Positions 43,411 to 54,272 of a DNA stretch of 64,000 nt are shown one piece after another. How positions within the stretch are numbered: position 1 is the first letter of the stretch; the number at the start of each line of letters is the position of its first letter. The notes under the pieces were generated by a model. The model did no database searches and had not been told where the DNA came from. It saw nothing but the letters and a program-made list of their open reading frames with translations. This DNA is from Malachius bipustulatus (Eukaryota > Arthropoda > Insecta > Coleoptera > Melyridae), in the NCBI GenBank assembly GCA_910589415.1, contig OU342637.1:42872162-42936161 (forward strand), in the 5' to 3' direction. The translations under genes were made by a program, and so were the position numbers.

Positions 43411-44390
43411 CCGATCCGCCATCTTTTTTTTTTTTTTCTTTATTTATTTATTTATTTTAGGTGTACACCATTCCCCAGCCAAACACCAACTATGGATGGG
43501 AAATAGCACATATAAGTAATACAAAAACTTATTTTGCTTTGAACGAAGAACAATTATTGCAGAAGAATTTTTATCACCGTCTGTCGACTTCACTGTAAGT
43601 GCCTTATTTGTTAGCCTCAGCAGACGCCGTGATGATAACAGGGGTTGCCTGCTCCTTGGTGATCGCTACTGATACCCCGCTGGACACATAATTATTAGAT
43701 TTTATAATTCCGACTATTAATATACTTTCAGATTTAATTTCACCTTGCAAATTTGCACTAATTTTTTCCTAATTCGTCTACAGTCTGGCTTTCTTTTACT
43801 TCTTGACCAAAATTATGAATTTGCGCGACTAGTTCCGACTTCTTCAATTTGTAGACCCACAACACCGATACTTTCATCGGATCCATAAACACTCTTCCCT
43901 AATTCGCGTCTAATAACAATCGTGCAGCCCTTATTGGTGCCCTGTTTACCTTCTCTTGTCTTCGCCGTTTCTAGTACACGTAAGCAATTTCTTAAATCAA
44001 CTTTTATTCACCACTCTATTGCAAGACCTGACCGAGTGACTAATAAATATTAGTACTCATTAAGAAAGTTAAAGCGCTAAAAATCTAATTGCGAATATTG
44101 TTGGATAGTTAAAAATTTTCATAAACAGCCAATGAGCGCTCGCTGCAGCTGTTATCGCTAGTAATTATTAACTTTTGTCAACATGAGCGCATGTTTAAAC
44201 TGTTCATCTACTATCAAGACAAATGCACCGCACACTTCATTCACGAAATGCGATTAATGTTGGGGACCGATTCACGTAGCTTGTACTGGGTTGTCGATGG
44301 ATAATATACGACTCACAAGATCCAAGTCGCGCTCGCTGAAAGTTGTATGCAATACTTGTGGTAACAATTATTAAAACCAGTTAACAAATC
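43411..44390. other. Non-coding stretch
   Basis: It contains a TTTA-rich tract near 43425-43460 and no supported gene. I see no LTR or TIR structure. Confidence 0.45.
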
Positions 44391-44600
44391 TCAAGGCTCT
44401 CATGACATCATTTATGAAGGACTTCACGGAGTCCCTAATAAGATTCAACTCAGAAATAGATGCAAAAATCGAGTCATTGAGATCGACGCTAACCAATCAG
44501 ATGGGGAGCGTAAAGTGATCTCCGGATTTATTTTAGGAGGTTCTTGAGGAGATGGGCGAGCGAAATGAACGAAAGTGCAATGTTATTATCTTCGAAATAA

Positions 44601-45130
44601 TTGGAGACCAGTTCTCTGATTGGTAAGGACTGCAAGGTCATATGGGATTTCAGAAATGAAGTCCCAAGGGCCTGCATCCTGATAAGAAACAACATAAATT
44701 ATGTTTGTCTTTCAGAATTCATGACGCGGGACTTGGTGCCAATTCGGGTCAATATCACCGATGGCTCACACCGCAGCATCACAGTAGCATCAGCGTAATT
44801 CCATGAAAAGTTATCGGCACCCCCGAAGGAAGTCCAGAAGCTGGCCGAGTACTGTAACGGGAAAGGAATACCGCTCTTGGTCGGCTGCGATGCCAACGCA
44901 CACATCAGCTGGGGCAGCAAGTACACCAACAAAAGAGGTGAGCAATTATTGCTTGAATTTATTCTTGAATCCAATTTAGAGACAATTAATGTGGGAAATA
45001 CACCAACTATGTCACTAAACGAAGTCAGGATGTAATTGACATAACACTTGCCAGCTTGTGTATAAGTCATATGACCACAGACTGGAGGGTATCAAACGAA
45101 CCTTCACTCTCTGACCATAGAATAATAGAG
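44601..45130 (+). pseudogene. LINE copy 2 endonuclease remnant
   Basis: Frames with stops encode part of an apurinic-type endonuclease: RACILIRNNINYV, then PLLVGCDANAHISWGS (catalytic-type DAN motif) and EFILESNLETINVGNTPT, followed by DITLAS-like and SDHR-like residues near 45040-45120. The N-terminal catalytic half is missing or decayed. This enzyme nicks target DNA for reverse transcription. Two frameshifts and a stop at about 44799 disable it. Confidence 0.75.
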
Positions 45131-45451
45131 TTCAAATTGGGGGGACTCTCGCAAGAGAGTACGGTGATTAGAAATCCAAGAAATAGGTACAGACTGGGAT
45201 GAATTTCGCACCAATCTAAAGTGTAACTTAGAACAATTCAATTCGAAAATTAAAAACTACCAAGAATTGGATGAAATAGTAGGATTTCTAAACGGAGCTA
45301 AAAGGACTCATACGAATCCAGCTGTCCCATTAGGGAAAAACGAAGTTGTAGGGAAACCCCATGGTGAAACGAACACCTCTCCAAACTCCGGGCAGAAGTT
45401 CGAAGGCTTTTTAATAAAGCCAAGCGCGACGGATACTGGCAAGACTACACC

Positions 45452-45914
45452 ATGGCCTTGACAACCTACAACAAAGAAATAAGGAAAGCGAAAAGAAAGA
45501 GCTTCAGGGAATTTTGTGAGAACATCACAACAACACCTGAAGCATCTAGACTACATAAGACATTAGCGAAGGGCACTGCTCAGGGAACAATGTCACTCAG
45601 AAAACTGGATGGTAACTATACAGAAGATGAAGAACAGAGAGCTCTACTTCTGTTAAAAACTCACTTTCCAGGTAGTTCACTGGAAAGAGATCAGACCACC
45701 CACGTGAAATTTGGGAAACCAAAAAAGGAAAATTGGGACACTGCTAAAATAATATGGACTCCTAGAAGGTTGAAATGGGCCATTGACACGTTTCAACCAT
45801 TTAAATCACCTGGAGTGGATGGTATATTTCCGGCACTCCTGCAAAGAGCAGGACTGGATGATCTCATACCACACCTGGTTAGAATTTTCAGAAGCAGCCT
45901 GGCAATGGGATATA
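45452..45914 (+). pseudogene. LINE copy 2 reverse transcriptase, N-terminal part
   Basis: It encodes the linker (RKAKRKSFREFCENI) and the first RT blocks (FKSPGVDGIFPALLQ, LVRIFRSSLAMGY). MITE M3 cuts the frame right after GY; in the uninterrupted family the residues IPQAWR follow, and they resume at 46481 when one copy of TATA is ignored. Frame is lost upstream near 45450. Confidence 0.83.
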
Positions 45915-46476
45915 CAGGGTGATCAGTAACTCGCGCACTCGAAGCATGCTGCGGTAAACTTCACTTTTCAGAGTGGTAAATTTTCTTACTGCAGTTTTGT
46001 AAGTTCTTTTCTTCCAAAGATATGACCATTTTTGTAATAAAAAAGGTGGCAACACTCCACTGAACATGTTGTGAATAAGTTCGGATTAGATGGTATTGTT
46101 ATTATTTTTATTTCCATAGCAACGAAGGCATTTGAATATTTTATATTCTAAGTTGAGTTTAGGCGGTTGCCAAACTTCAAATATCGTTCAGATTTAGGTA
46201 TGGTATCAATTTCTAGCATTCTCAAAATTCCTCTGTAAAAAGGTTTTGTTGCAAAAAAAATTATGAATTATATGGTAGGTATCAATTCTAGACATTACAG
46301 TAACCTGAATTTTTCAATAATTTTTATCACGGTTATTGAAAAAATTACCTTCAAACTCGGATGAGGGAAATTCTGTAACTTGAAAACCAACCGTTGGATT
46401 CATTTTTTTTTTTGCAGAATATCCATAATTTCTATATTGCCCTGTATTCGGAGTGCGCGAGTTACTGATCACCCTG
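45915..46476. mobile_element. MITE M3 (562 bp)
   Basis: Ends CAGGGTGATCAGTAACTCGC and complement (about 27-bp TIR), flanked by TATA on both sides (45911-45914; 46477-46480). The protein frame of the LINE is restored by removing the element with one TATA, which points to a 4-bp TATA duplication (or 2-bp AT). Unlike M1, M2 and M4 its interior is not palindromic. Confidence 0.85.
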
Positions 46477-46480
46477 TATA

Positions 46481-47463
46481 CCACAAGCCTGGAGAAGAGC
46501 ACGAGTCACCTTTATTCCCAAAGTGGGAAAAAAGGACATCACCCTTCCGAAGTCATTCAGACCCATCTGTCTTACATCATCCCTATTGAAGACAATGGAG
46601 AAAGTCGTCGACAACTATATAAGAACAGAAACACTGAACAGGGTGCCTCTACACCCAAGTCAGCACGCGTACAGAGCGAGCAGGTCAACAGAGACCGCGC
46701 TGTACGAGCTGACTGAAAAGATTCAGGAAACTCTGGAGTACAAGGAAATCGCCATTTGCGCCTTCCTTGATATAAAATGAGCATTCGACAATACAAAGCA
46801 CGATGCTGTCAAGAAAGCCTTAGCAAAAAGTGGAGTAGACAACACAACATCCAAATGGATTCAGAACATGTTGTCTACAAGAATAGTTGAAACCAATGTG
46901 GGCAAGAACACCATCCAGGTAAACACAACTAAAGGATGTCCACAAGGAGGAGTGCTATCCCCCCTTCTGTGGAGTCTGGTCGTTCACGAACTCCTCGGGC
47001 TACTCACCGAGAACGGCATTACCTGCATTGGGTATGACGATGACATCGTCATAATAGCCAGAGGTAAATTTGAAAGTACTCTCTGCGACATTATACAGAG
47101 AGGGTTAAATATAACCCTGAAATGGTGCCAGGAAGTAGGACTAAACATCAGTCCTACAAAAACAACACTTGTACCATTCACAAGAAGACTGAAGCTTCCA
47201 AAACTCAAAGCCATACGCTTGAGCAAAGTGGATTTAGAATGGAAGGAAGAAGTTAAATTTCTAGGAGTAACACTAGACAAAAAGCTACTGTGGAACCAGC
47301 ACCTGGACAAAACAGTAAGTAAGGCCACTACCGTTCTCATGGTGTGCAGGAGAATGGCTAGCAGAACATGGGGCTGTAACCCACACATTCTGCGCTGGAT
47401 GTACACCATGCTCGTGAGACCTATCATCACATATGGAGCGGTTGCTTGGTACAAAAGAACTTA
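46481..47463 (+). pseudogene. LINE copy 2 reverse transcriptase, main part
   Basis: It encodes the RT palm: PKSFRPICLTSSLLKTMEKV, LHPSQHAYRASRSTETALYE, FLDIK then TGA (46778-46780) in place of a sense codon, GCPQGGVLSPLLW, and the catalytic box GYDDDIVII (YADD in most relatives). It continues through KFLGVTLDKKLLWNQH to a TAG at 47462-47464. Two in-frame stops make it inactive although the motifs are otherwise complete. Confidence 0.87.
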
Positions 47464-47464
47464 G

Positions 47465-48112
47465 CTAGTAACAGCAAAGAAAAGACTTGAGAAGATCCAG
47501 AGACTTGCGTGTCTCTGCATCACAGGAGCAATGAGAACCTGCCCAACCGCTGCGTTGGAAGTAATCCTGGATCTGACACCACTACATTTGGTGATAGAAA
47601 GAAGAGCTGGAGAAGTTCTACTTAGGATGTCAAGAGTAGGAATCAGGAGTGTACGGCGAGCCACTGAGGATCGATCTTTGGGTGGCTGTGAGGGGCTCCT
47701 GACACTACCAAAAGACAGAACTGTTAAGAAATTCAGTTTAGAGAGAAACTTCGTCACGAAATTGTCTACGAAAGAGGAATGGAACAACACCTCCAACTGC
47801 ACTCTCAAAGAAGGTATGATCAAATGGTACACAGACGGCTCTAAAACCGTCGAGGGAACCGGGGCAGGAATCTATGGGCCACGCACCATATACTCCAAAC
47901 AAATGGGAAAATCCCCAACCATACTTCAAGCGAAATTACACGCAATAGAAGTATGTACCCAAATAAACCTCGACAGAAACTACAAAAACAAAGAAATAGA
48001 AATATTGACGGATAGTCAAGCAGCCATAAAAACGCTGAGCTCTCCGATCATCAGCTCCAATATGGCTTGGGAATGCCTAGGAAAACTTAACGAATTAGAC
48101 AAGAAAAATAAA
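47465..48112 (+). pseudogene. LINE copy 2 RNase H region
   Basis: After the TAG the frame continues with AKKRLEKIQRLACLCITGAM and an RNase H domain: KWYTDGSKTVEGTGAGIYG, ILTDSQAAIKTL. The third block, WIPGHSGIEGNERAHSLA, is found after the insert at 48337. RNase H in LINE ORF2 removes the RNA strand. The 12-bp-duplicated insert separates the domain into two parts. Confidence 0.85.
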
Positions 48113-48324
48113 TGAAATAAAAATAAAGTAAAAGGCATTCTGCTCACCTTTTATTTCATTGCATTCTGCTCACGGGATCCGTGATCTAAACTGTGCTGTG
48201 TGTTGGTAGATACATCGTACTGAAGAGTCCCAAACAGGACGAAACACGTGTCTACAATTTCCGCCTCTTCTCACAGCATTAATGGATGGCATGTTGTCTG
48301 ACAACATGTCATTCATCTTTTGTC
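48113..48324 (+). mobile_element. 212-bp hammerhead-bearing insert
   Basis: Bounded by AAGAAAAATAAA on both sides (48101-48112; 48325-48336). It has no coding frame and no poly(A). It contains a duplicated GCATTCTGCTCAC near its start and a complete hammerhead motif. Size, target duplication of 12 bp and ribozyme fit a retrozyme or non-autonomous Penelope-like element. Confidence 0.8.
48194..48278 (+). ncRNA. Hammerhead ribozyme motif HHR-2
   Basis: CTGAAGA (48220-48226), stem II GTCC-CAAACA-GGAC (48227-48240), GAAA (48241-48244), self-complementary ACACGTGT (48244-48251) and GTC with predicted cleavage after 48252. Stem I pairs GTA (48217-48219) with TAC (48253-48255); a distal TGCTGTG/CACAGCA pairing (48194-48200 with 48272-48278) may extend it across 16-nt loops. 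Every invariant core base is present. Confidence 0.87.
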
Positions 48325-48336
48325 AAGAAAAATAAA

Positions 48337-48874
48337 ATTCACCTCAAGTGGATACCGGGCCATTCCGGAATCGAGGGTAACGAACGTGCCCACTCATTGG
48401 CAAGAAAAAGAGCATCGACACGCTTCTGACCAGAACCATTCTGTGGCTTCGAAGATACTTTCTTCAAGACAGAACTCCAAAAGGAAGAAGAAAAACTGAG
48501 AGAAACCCATTGGAGGAACCTCTCAGGGTTGAGACAAGCCAAAGAACTTCTCGGGAATTTTAACCGAGAGAGGTCGAAGATACTCTTCAACCTCAACAAG
48601 GAACGCTCAGAACACTGACGGGATTCCTAACGGGACATTGTAAGCTCAAGGAACACCTGAGGAAGTTAGACATAGAAGAGAATGGCGTCTGCAGATTCTG
48701 CGGGAAAGGCGACGAGACACCACGTCACCTACTGCTCATCTGCGATGCGTTAGAACTCAAAAGAAGTAATGTTCTGGGCCACCACCAGCTAGGGGCCGGG
48801 AACTTACCCGACCTTGATCCTCTCAAAATCCTGAAGTTTCTCAAGGAAACGGACCTGGAGAGGGTACTTCACTA
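48337..48874 (+). pseudogene. LINE copy 2 C-terminal end
   Basis: It continues with WIPGHSGIEGNERAHSLARK, then a stop near 48430, a region equivalent to copy 1, a one-base deletion near 48605, and the finger CRFCGKGDETPRHLLLIC. The tail to about 48980 ends in a reiterated ATACAA rather than copy 1's TACCAA. Confidence 0.85.
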
Positions 48875-48980
48875 AAGGGATTCCACACCAGGCGAAGCAC
48901 AGTAGAGGGGATACAATAGATCTTTTAGGTCGCAGTAACTAGATCACCCTTAATATACAAATACAATACAATTCTCTGAT

Positions 48981-49145
48981 CACTCAGCGGACTCACGAAA
49001 TGGTGCTGATGCTGATGACATTAAACGTACCCTGTGGTTAAGTCGATTCTCTACCGCGAATCCAAAACATCGCCTGATAAAAGCATGCTTAGACCGCAAG
49101 TCTCTTACACACGAGGTGATCCGTAACGCTAGGAAGCTTAAATAA
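48981..49145 (+). pseudogene. Coding-like fragment, unknown
   Basis: One frame reads RTLWLSRFSTANPKHRLI and KACLDRKSLTHEVIRNARKL to a TAA at 49142-49144. It looks like the end of a protein, perhaps from another element, but I do not recognise it. It lies directly after the LINE. Confidence 0.3.
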
Positions 49146-51000
49146 TTCGTTTGCGCATGTTTGTGTATTTTTTAACAAAAAAAAACCTATCATTGTTTAT
49201 TTTCAAGAATGTGTGATTATTATTTTTAATTAGGTACCTCAGGATCTCAGGAAGAAAGTGACAAGTGTTATATTTGTCTTTTATTTAATTTAGTTATATT
49301 TGTTTAAAAAAATGTGAAGAAATAAAAAAATCATTTATTTTAAACAAGACTAAATTATACTAAAAAATAATAAAGGTTCAAGATTATTAAGAAGCATATA
49401 ATTTTATTTTGCATTCAGTAAGCAATTTTATAATTTTTTAAAGTTTTGTAATTTCTCGACCGAGAATTCCCGGGAATTACTAGTCGAGAATTCTCGAGTC
49501 TCGAGAAAAAAAATAAGTCGAGAAATCAGAAACCCTAGTCCTACCAGAACTCTACGATCAACGCTCATTTCTACTTATAGCTTCAGCAATTTAGACGTCT
49601 TCAGCACTCATTAACCTTTGTCTCTCAAGTACTTATCATGATTTTGTCTTTCACTGTTTTAACTATATGCTTATTCATGATTTATTCATGCTTCATGCTT
49701 CACATGCAGTTTCTCCCTTTGACTCTAAATAGATTTCTTGATGAGCTCATTAACTTCTAATCTTAAGACAGGCTAATAAATAATGAGAATCATTATCAAT
49801 TAATAATCATTCTTGCTTAACTATTGTAGCGTGCGCGTTCCCCTTATATTACTGTCGAGATTGAAGTAGCCTAAGCAGTTTGTTTAGTGTATTGAAATGC
49901 ATCCTGATGACGCGCCAGCTGTACTATTAGGACTTCCTTTAGTTTTATATTCTAGTTGTATTGCCTGAGCTACCAACCGTGTCAGTAGTAGTAGTAGTAT
50001 GGTGGGTTGAGGTGGTGCACACCAACCGTATCAAACGTCAGGAGTAGCTGCGCGAAGGGATGCGAGAGATTGCGTGAGGATTATCGATTGGCGAATTCAA
50101 TGTGTACAAGGTTGCCGGGTAGTTGGTTGTGTCTCCAGTTTGTTGGTAATTTCCTGAACCATCCATATGGTCGTGTAGTCGTTTTCCCAGATGAAATGAA
50201 TCTGGCAATCACCGATGAAAAAGGGGCAGAGAGAACCTTCTAGTTCAATAAGCCTGAAGAAACTCGGTCGGTCTCTTGTATTTTGGTGTTTGGTGAATAA
50301 AGGTGCAAATTTAATGTTCCAATTTAAGTTTCATTATGTTTAGAGCTGTTTTAGTCGGAGAAGGTATGAAAGTAGAATTTGATATCATATTAGCATTGCT
50401 AATTTCTGTTTTGTATTCGATTAGGTGTTATTGAGATCGACCAGGCATTGTGAATGCCGCCAATATAGAGTAATCCGAATCCCGAGGGAGAGCGGCAATG
50501 GCGCCCACCTCGGTAAGGAAAATAAATGCCAACTGAGAATTTCAGACATTAATACAAGTTTTTTTTTTTACTTGCAGGGTTCCAGTTACAGATATTTTCG
50601 CACCCATCTCCATTGATTTATTATCGAATTTATTTCATTTGGCTTTTCCACAGTGTATAATATAATATAAGATAAGTTTATTTCATGGATAGCTTTTGAC
50701 CTTTTCGAATAAATTAATGAAAAATCAGAGTATTATTATGATTTTCTAAAATAACTGCAAGATCCCTAATACTCTGACATGTCCAATATAATTTAGTACC
50801 CTACCGTTTTGTGGGCTGGTGAATCCTGTGGCGTGCCCGGTTTTTTTCTAAGAAAATCGCTAATATGAATTTTACAAGTAAACACTGATCTAGTAGGCCT
50901 TGGATTTTTTGATTTTGTAGGAATGAAATGCTTTTTGCTCTCAAAATATGGTTTATCAAACTCTATGATTTAAAAGAAATACTTTTAAAATCGCACCAAA
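49146..51000. other. Non-coding stretch with self-complementary motif
   Basis: At 49455-49535 overlapping TCTCGACCGAGAATTC, TCGAGAATTCTCGAG and TCTCGAGAAA motifs form a small cluster of palindromes. At 49827 TGTAGCGTGCGCGTTCC resembles the start of repeat Q. No gene is supported; frames at 50007 and 50425 lack recognisable features. Confidence 0.4.
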
Positions 51001-51013
51001 AATTAAGATTCTA

Positions 51014-51240
51014 CAGGGTAATTTAAAATTTTAGAGAAATAAGTAATCATCATGAAAAGAAAATCGAATATCTCCGCCATTTTTTTATTTGGTTCTTGAA
51101 ATTTTCAAGGATTAAAGGTTATTAGTATAGTTGTCTGCTGTAAAAATTTCAGTTCAATTCCTTCAAAAATGTGCTCATAAATTGTTAGAGAAATTTAGCC
51201 ATTTTTACCCTTTTCCTACCCACGCCACTGACTTATTAAT
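51014..51240 (-). repeat. Dispersed repeat S, copy 1
   Basis: Inverse of 59275-59650, sharing GTAGGAAAAG.GTAAA, GGCTAAATTTCT and GGAGATATTCGA. A CAGGGT at 51015 and CACCCTG at 51537-51543 may mark the ends of a CAGGGT-type MITE of about 530 bp. Confidence 0.55.
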
Positions 51241-51550
51241 AAAAATAATGTAAATTTTATTACACTAAATCAAATTTCAAGTAATTTTCTTCCAATCCTG
51301 TTGATTTTATTTCAAAGTTTTTTCCACTTTGCTCATACAGGGGTTCAAAAAATAGCTAATTTTCCGAAAATTCAAATGACCGCCATTTTGAAACGGCTCG
51401 GCCGATTTGGCTCAAGTACAATACCAGACCACTGCTTGTAGATATCTTACTCCAACAAAAATTTCAGCCCCCCAGATCGAAAACTACGACCTGAAATGAG
51501 ATGACAAAAACCGGATTTTTGGATTTTTGAAAGGACACCCTGTAGAAGTA

Positions 51551-51998
51551 GCGTGTGATGGATGTTTCATGAACCAGTTAAGATTATTAGCAAGTAAATC
51601 TTACTTGCAATAAGTAAATATTTTAAAGTCAATTAATTAACTATCTTGTTATCAAAACAAGTAGTATTTGTAATAATATACTGACACACACATAAATAAT
51701 GTTTAATAACAAGACGGTAACCCAACCTTGCAGAAATGCTGAATAAGGGTAAACAATGCCGTTGGCATTGACCCAGCCATATATAATGGATGGACACTCT
51801 ATCCGAGGATTATTATCAATTATCGATTATTATTATTATAATCAATCATGATTATTATAAAATAGATTATTAGTTACAGTTATGTAAGAATCACTAGTCA
51901 TAGATAACCGTCGGTATGTAGTGTGTAAGTGTTAACCAATAAACCAATCAAAACTCAATCAACTTTAATTATCCTGCACATCCTCCTTATTTATCACA
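51551..51998 (+). mobile_element. Possible LTR with primer-binding site
   Basis: It has a TATA-like CCATATATAATGG (about 51776), an AATAAA (51943-51948) and an end ...TTATCACA at 51998, directly followed by TGGCGATCCTGCAAG, which has the form of a retrotransposon primer-binding site. The 33-bp end plus primer site is tandemly repeated at about 52017-52050. No gag-pol follows. The 5' border is a guess. Confidence 0.4.
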
Positions 51999-52799
51999 TG
52001 GCGATCCTGCAAGTTTACTAATAGATTATCACATGGCGATCCTGCAGGTTTACTAATAGATTATCACAAGCGCGACTTTTGGAAATTTTTTCAACGAAAA
52101 TTTAACGTCGTCCCAAAGTTTCACAAGGATCAAAAATTTCGTTCACTATTACGAATCTCGTTCAATTTCGTCCAAACAGTCTCGCCCGGTGCGAGATCAT
52201 CTTTCTGGCTTAGGCGGCGTGAAGTTGCTTTAAAGAGCTGATGTTTCGTTGCTGTGCCAGAGATTCCGATCCATGGGGTATGAAACAACAATAATATGCA
52301 TGGATGGCGTTCCCGGGATTAAAATTTTCCGGAGCTAAAACGACCCCCCATTCGGATCTTCGGGCGGGGGCTAATCCAGGGGCACATTTATAACCTTCTG
52401 TTCCACCCCGAGCAATTTTTGGGAAGGTAAGGAACGGTATTTAGCAGCCAACTAGCTCAAAAATGAAAATTTACCTATTGTTTTGGTAATGCATACAAAT
52501 TAACGTCACAGGTTGGAGAAAATTCACAAGCAAATTTTAACAGTTTTTATTAACAATTATTAAAGTAATTATTATAAATATAGAGTAAATAGCTATTTAT
52601 GATATTAGTGTTAAAAGTGAAGTCTTATTTTATGAGTGAAAAGGTTTGTGAAATGAGCGAAGTGTAGCGGAGCGAATTGAAGAAATTTCACGAATAAATA
52701 AAATCACTTTTAAGACGAATTTATCATACAATGGTTTTTGTAAAACTGCTCTATTATGATAATAAAATTGATGAATTCAAAATGACACTCAACTTTCTG

Positions 52800-53050
52800 C
52801 ATTTTGTTTATAACTCACAAACTTCTGAATTTAAACACCAACTGTAAAAGCCAATCTTATTTTCTCTTCTCAGACAATCTAAAAATGCAATAACATAGGA
52901 GCCTCTGTCATATGGGACACTCTGTATACTCCAAAATAATTTTAAAATATGGCCATTGTGATTCAGTACTTTAATTTTCAAAAAGTTTTTTTGAAAAAGT
53001 CCATCTTTTGGCCTACAGATACCGCTTCGAATAAGCTGGGACACCCTGTA
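52800..53050. mobile_element. Half copy of MITE M1 family
   Basis: It matches the right arm of M1 (about 14405-14688) and ends GCTGGGACACCCTGTA. The left arm is missing. Confidence 0.75.
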
Positions 53051-53632
53051 CATATATGCATTTAAAGGGCACATATACACAATACACAGAAGATTGACAC
53101 GAATTGTGAGTTTAAGAAGGGGAACCGAGTTAGTAAGAATGACTCACTCGCTCTGAAACGCATACATACATAGTGCTCTCGCGCTCATACTCACGGCTGC
53201 ATAATTTTTATATTTAAGGGGTATTTGGTTACTCAGTTTTGTCTGGCTAATTAAACACATCTTAATAATAATTGTCTTAACAACATATTTAAAAATCAGA
53301 CATGTAAAAATAAGTAAAGTTAAGTTATTTTTTGTGGAGCTTTAAAGCGTCTGACAAAAGTTTTGGCACATGAAAAGTGTCTGACGCTTATGATACGACT
53401 TTACAATAATATTCTACAAAATATATATAAAAATTAGCCATGTAAATTTAAGTTAAATAACTATTATTCTCAGTTACCTTTCACACCTGGTACCTGCCCA
53501 GGTGTCACGCGGCAAGCTCCACATGCACGCAGGTATTCTAAGCATATGAGACGCTACTGAGAACATAAGGTTTCATCTATGAGAAAATAAGTTATGTCTG
53601 ATCGCTCTGGGATCTTGGACTACTATAGGATA
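53051..53632. other. Non-coding flank
   Basis: Nothing recognised. It ends with the ATAG target duplication of gypsy A2. Confidence 0.45.
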
Positions 53633-54272
53633 ATAGTGTTACGGGTCTCACAATAAATAAATCACCACCAAAGTCTGTAAATTCCTTTATTGTTTAACAC
53701 CACAAGTACTTATAACCTCTAATAATTATTCTAAATAATCAAAACACACACAGCTGACTACACTACTACTTGCACTTGTCTATTCTTTATATCCGCTATC
53801 TGTCACTACTGGCTCCCTTACTTCACACTTCACTTCTGCTCTGTCTATACTTCAGCTTCACTGTTTCACGTTCAGGATACTACTACTGTTCCACGCAACC
53901 GCAGGCTGTCCTTATATAGTCCCCCGACGCATCAGTAGTCACGTTCTTCTCCGTTCTAGCAGGTACATTCTCGAACGTCGCACCGGCGCACCAGCCGTCG
54001 ATTCATGGATTCTGGAAATGTCAGATTGTTCGGCGAGGCCACTCCAGAAATCCATAGAACTAACGTCTGTCTGTCGATGTGTCACATGACATGTGACTGG
54101 AACTGTCGCGAACATGTCATTGACTAACTCAGTATAAAAAAAGAATGTAAACAAACAAGCAAATTCGTGGACTAGAATGTTAAAGGTTAAATAAGCAATT
54201 ACTAGAATTTTTCCAGAGCAGTCTCGTTATACTGCCCCCTTTCTATTTTTCGAGCGTCCCGCTCGAACGGAC

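Larger units (their letters stand above)
44390..48980 (+). mobile_element. LINE, copy 2 (long, interrupted)
   Basis: Non-LTR retrotransposon of the same family as 1889-2416. It keeps an ORF1-like remnant (44400-44600), an endonuclease piece, reverse transcriptase, RNase H and the CCHC tail. A MITE (45915-46476) and a hammerhead-bearing insert (48113-48324) interrupt it. Presence of RNase H suggests the I/LOA/R1 side of the LINE tree. It is antisense to the host gene in intron A-B. Confidence 0.85.
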
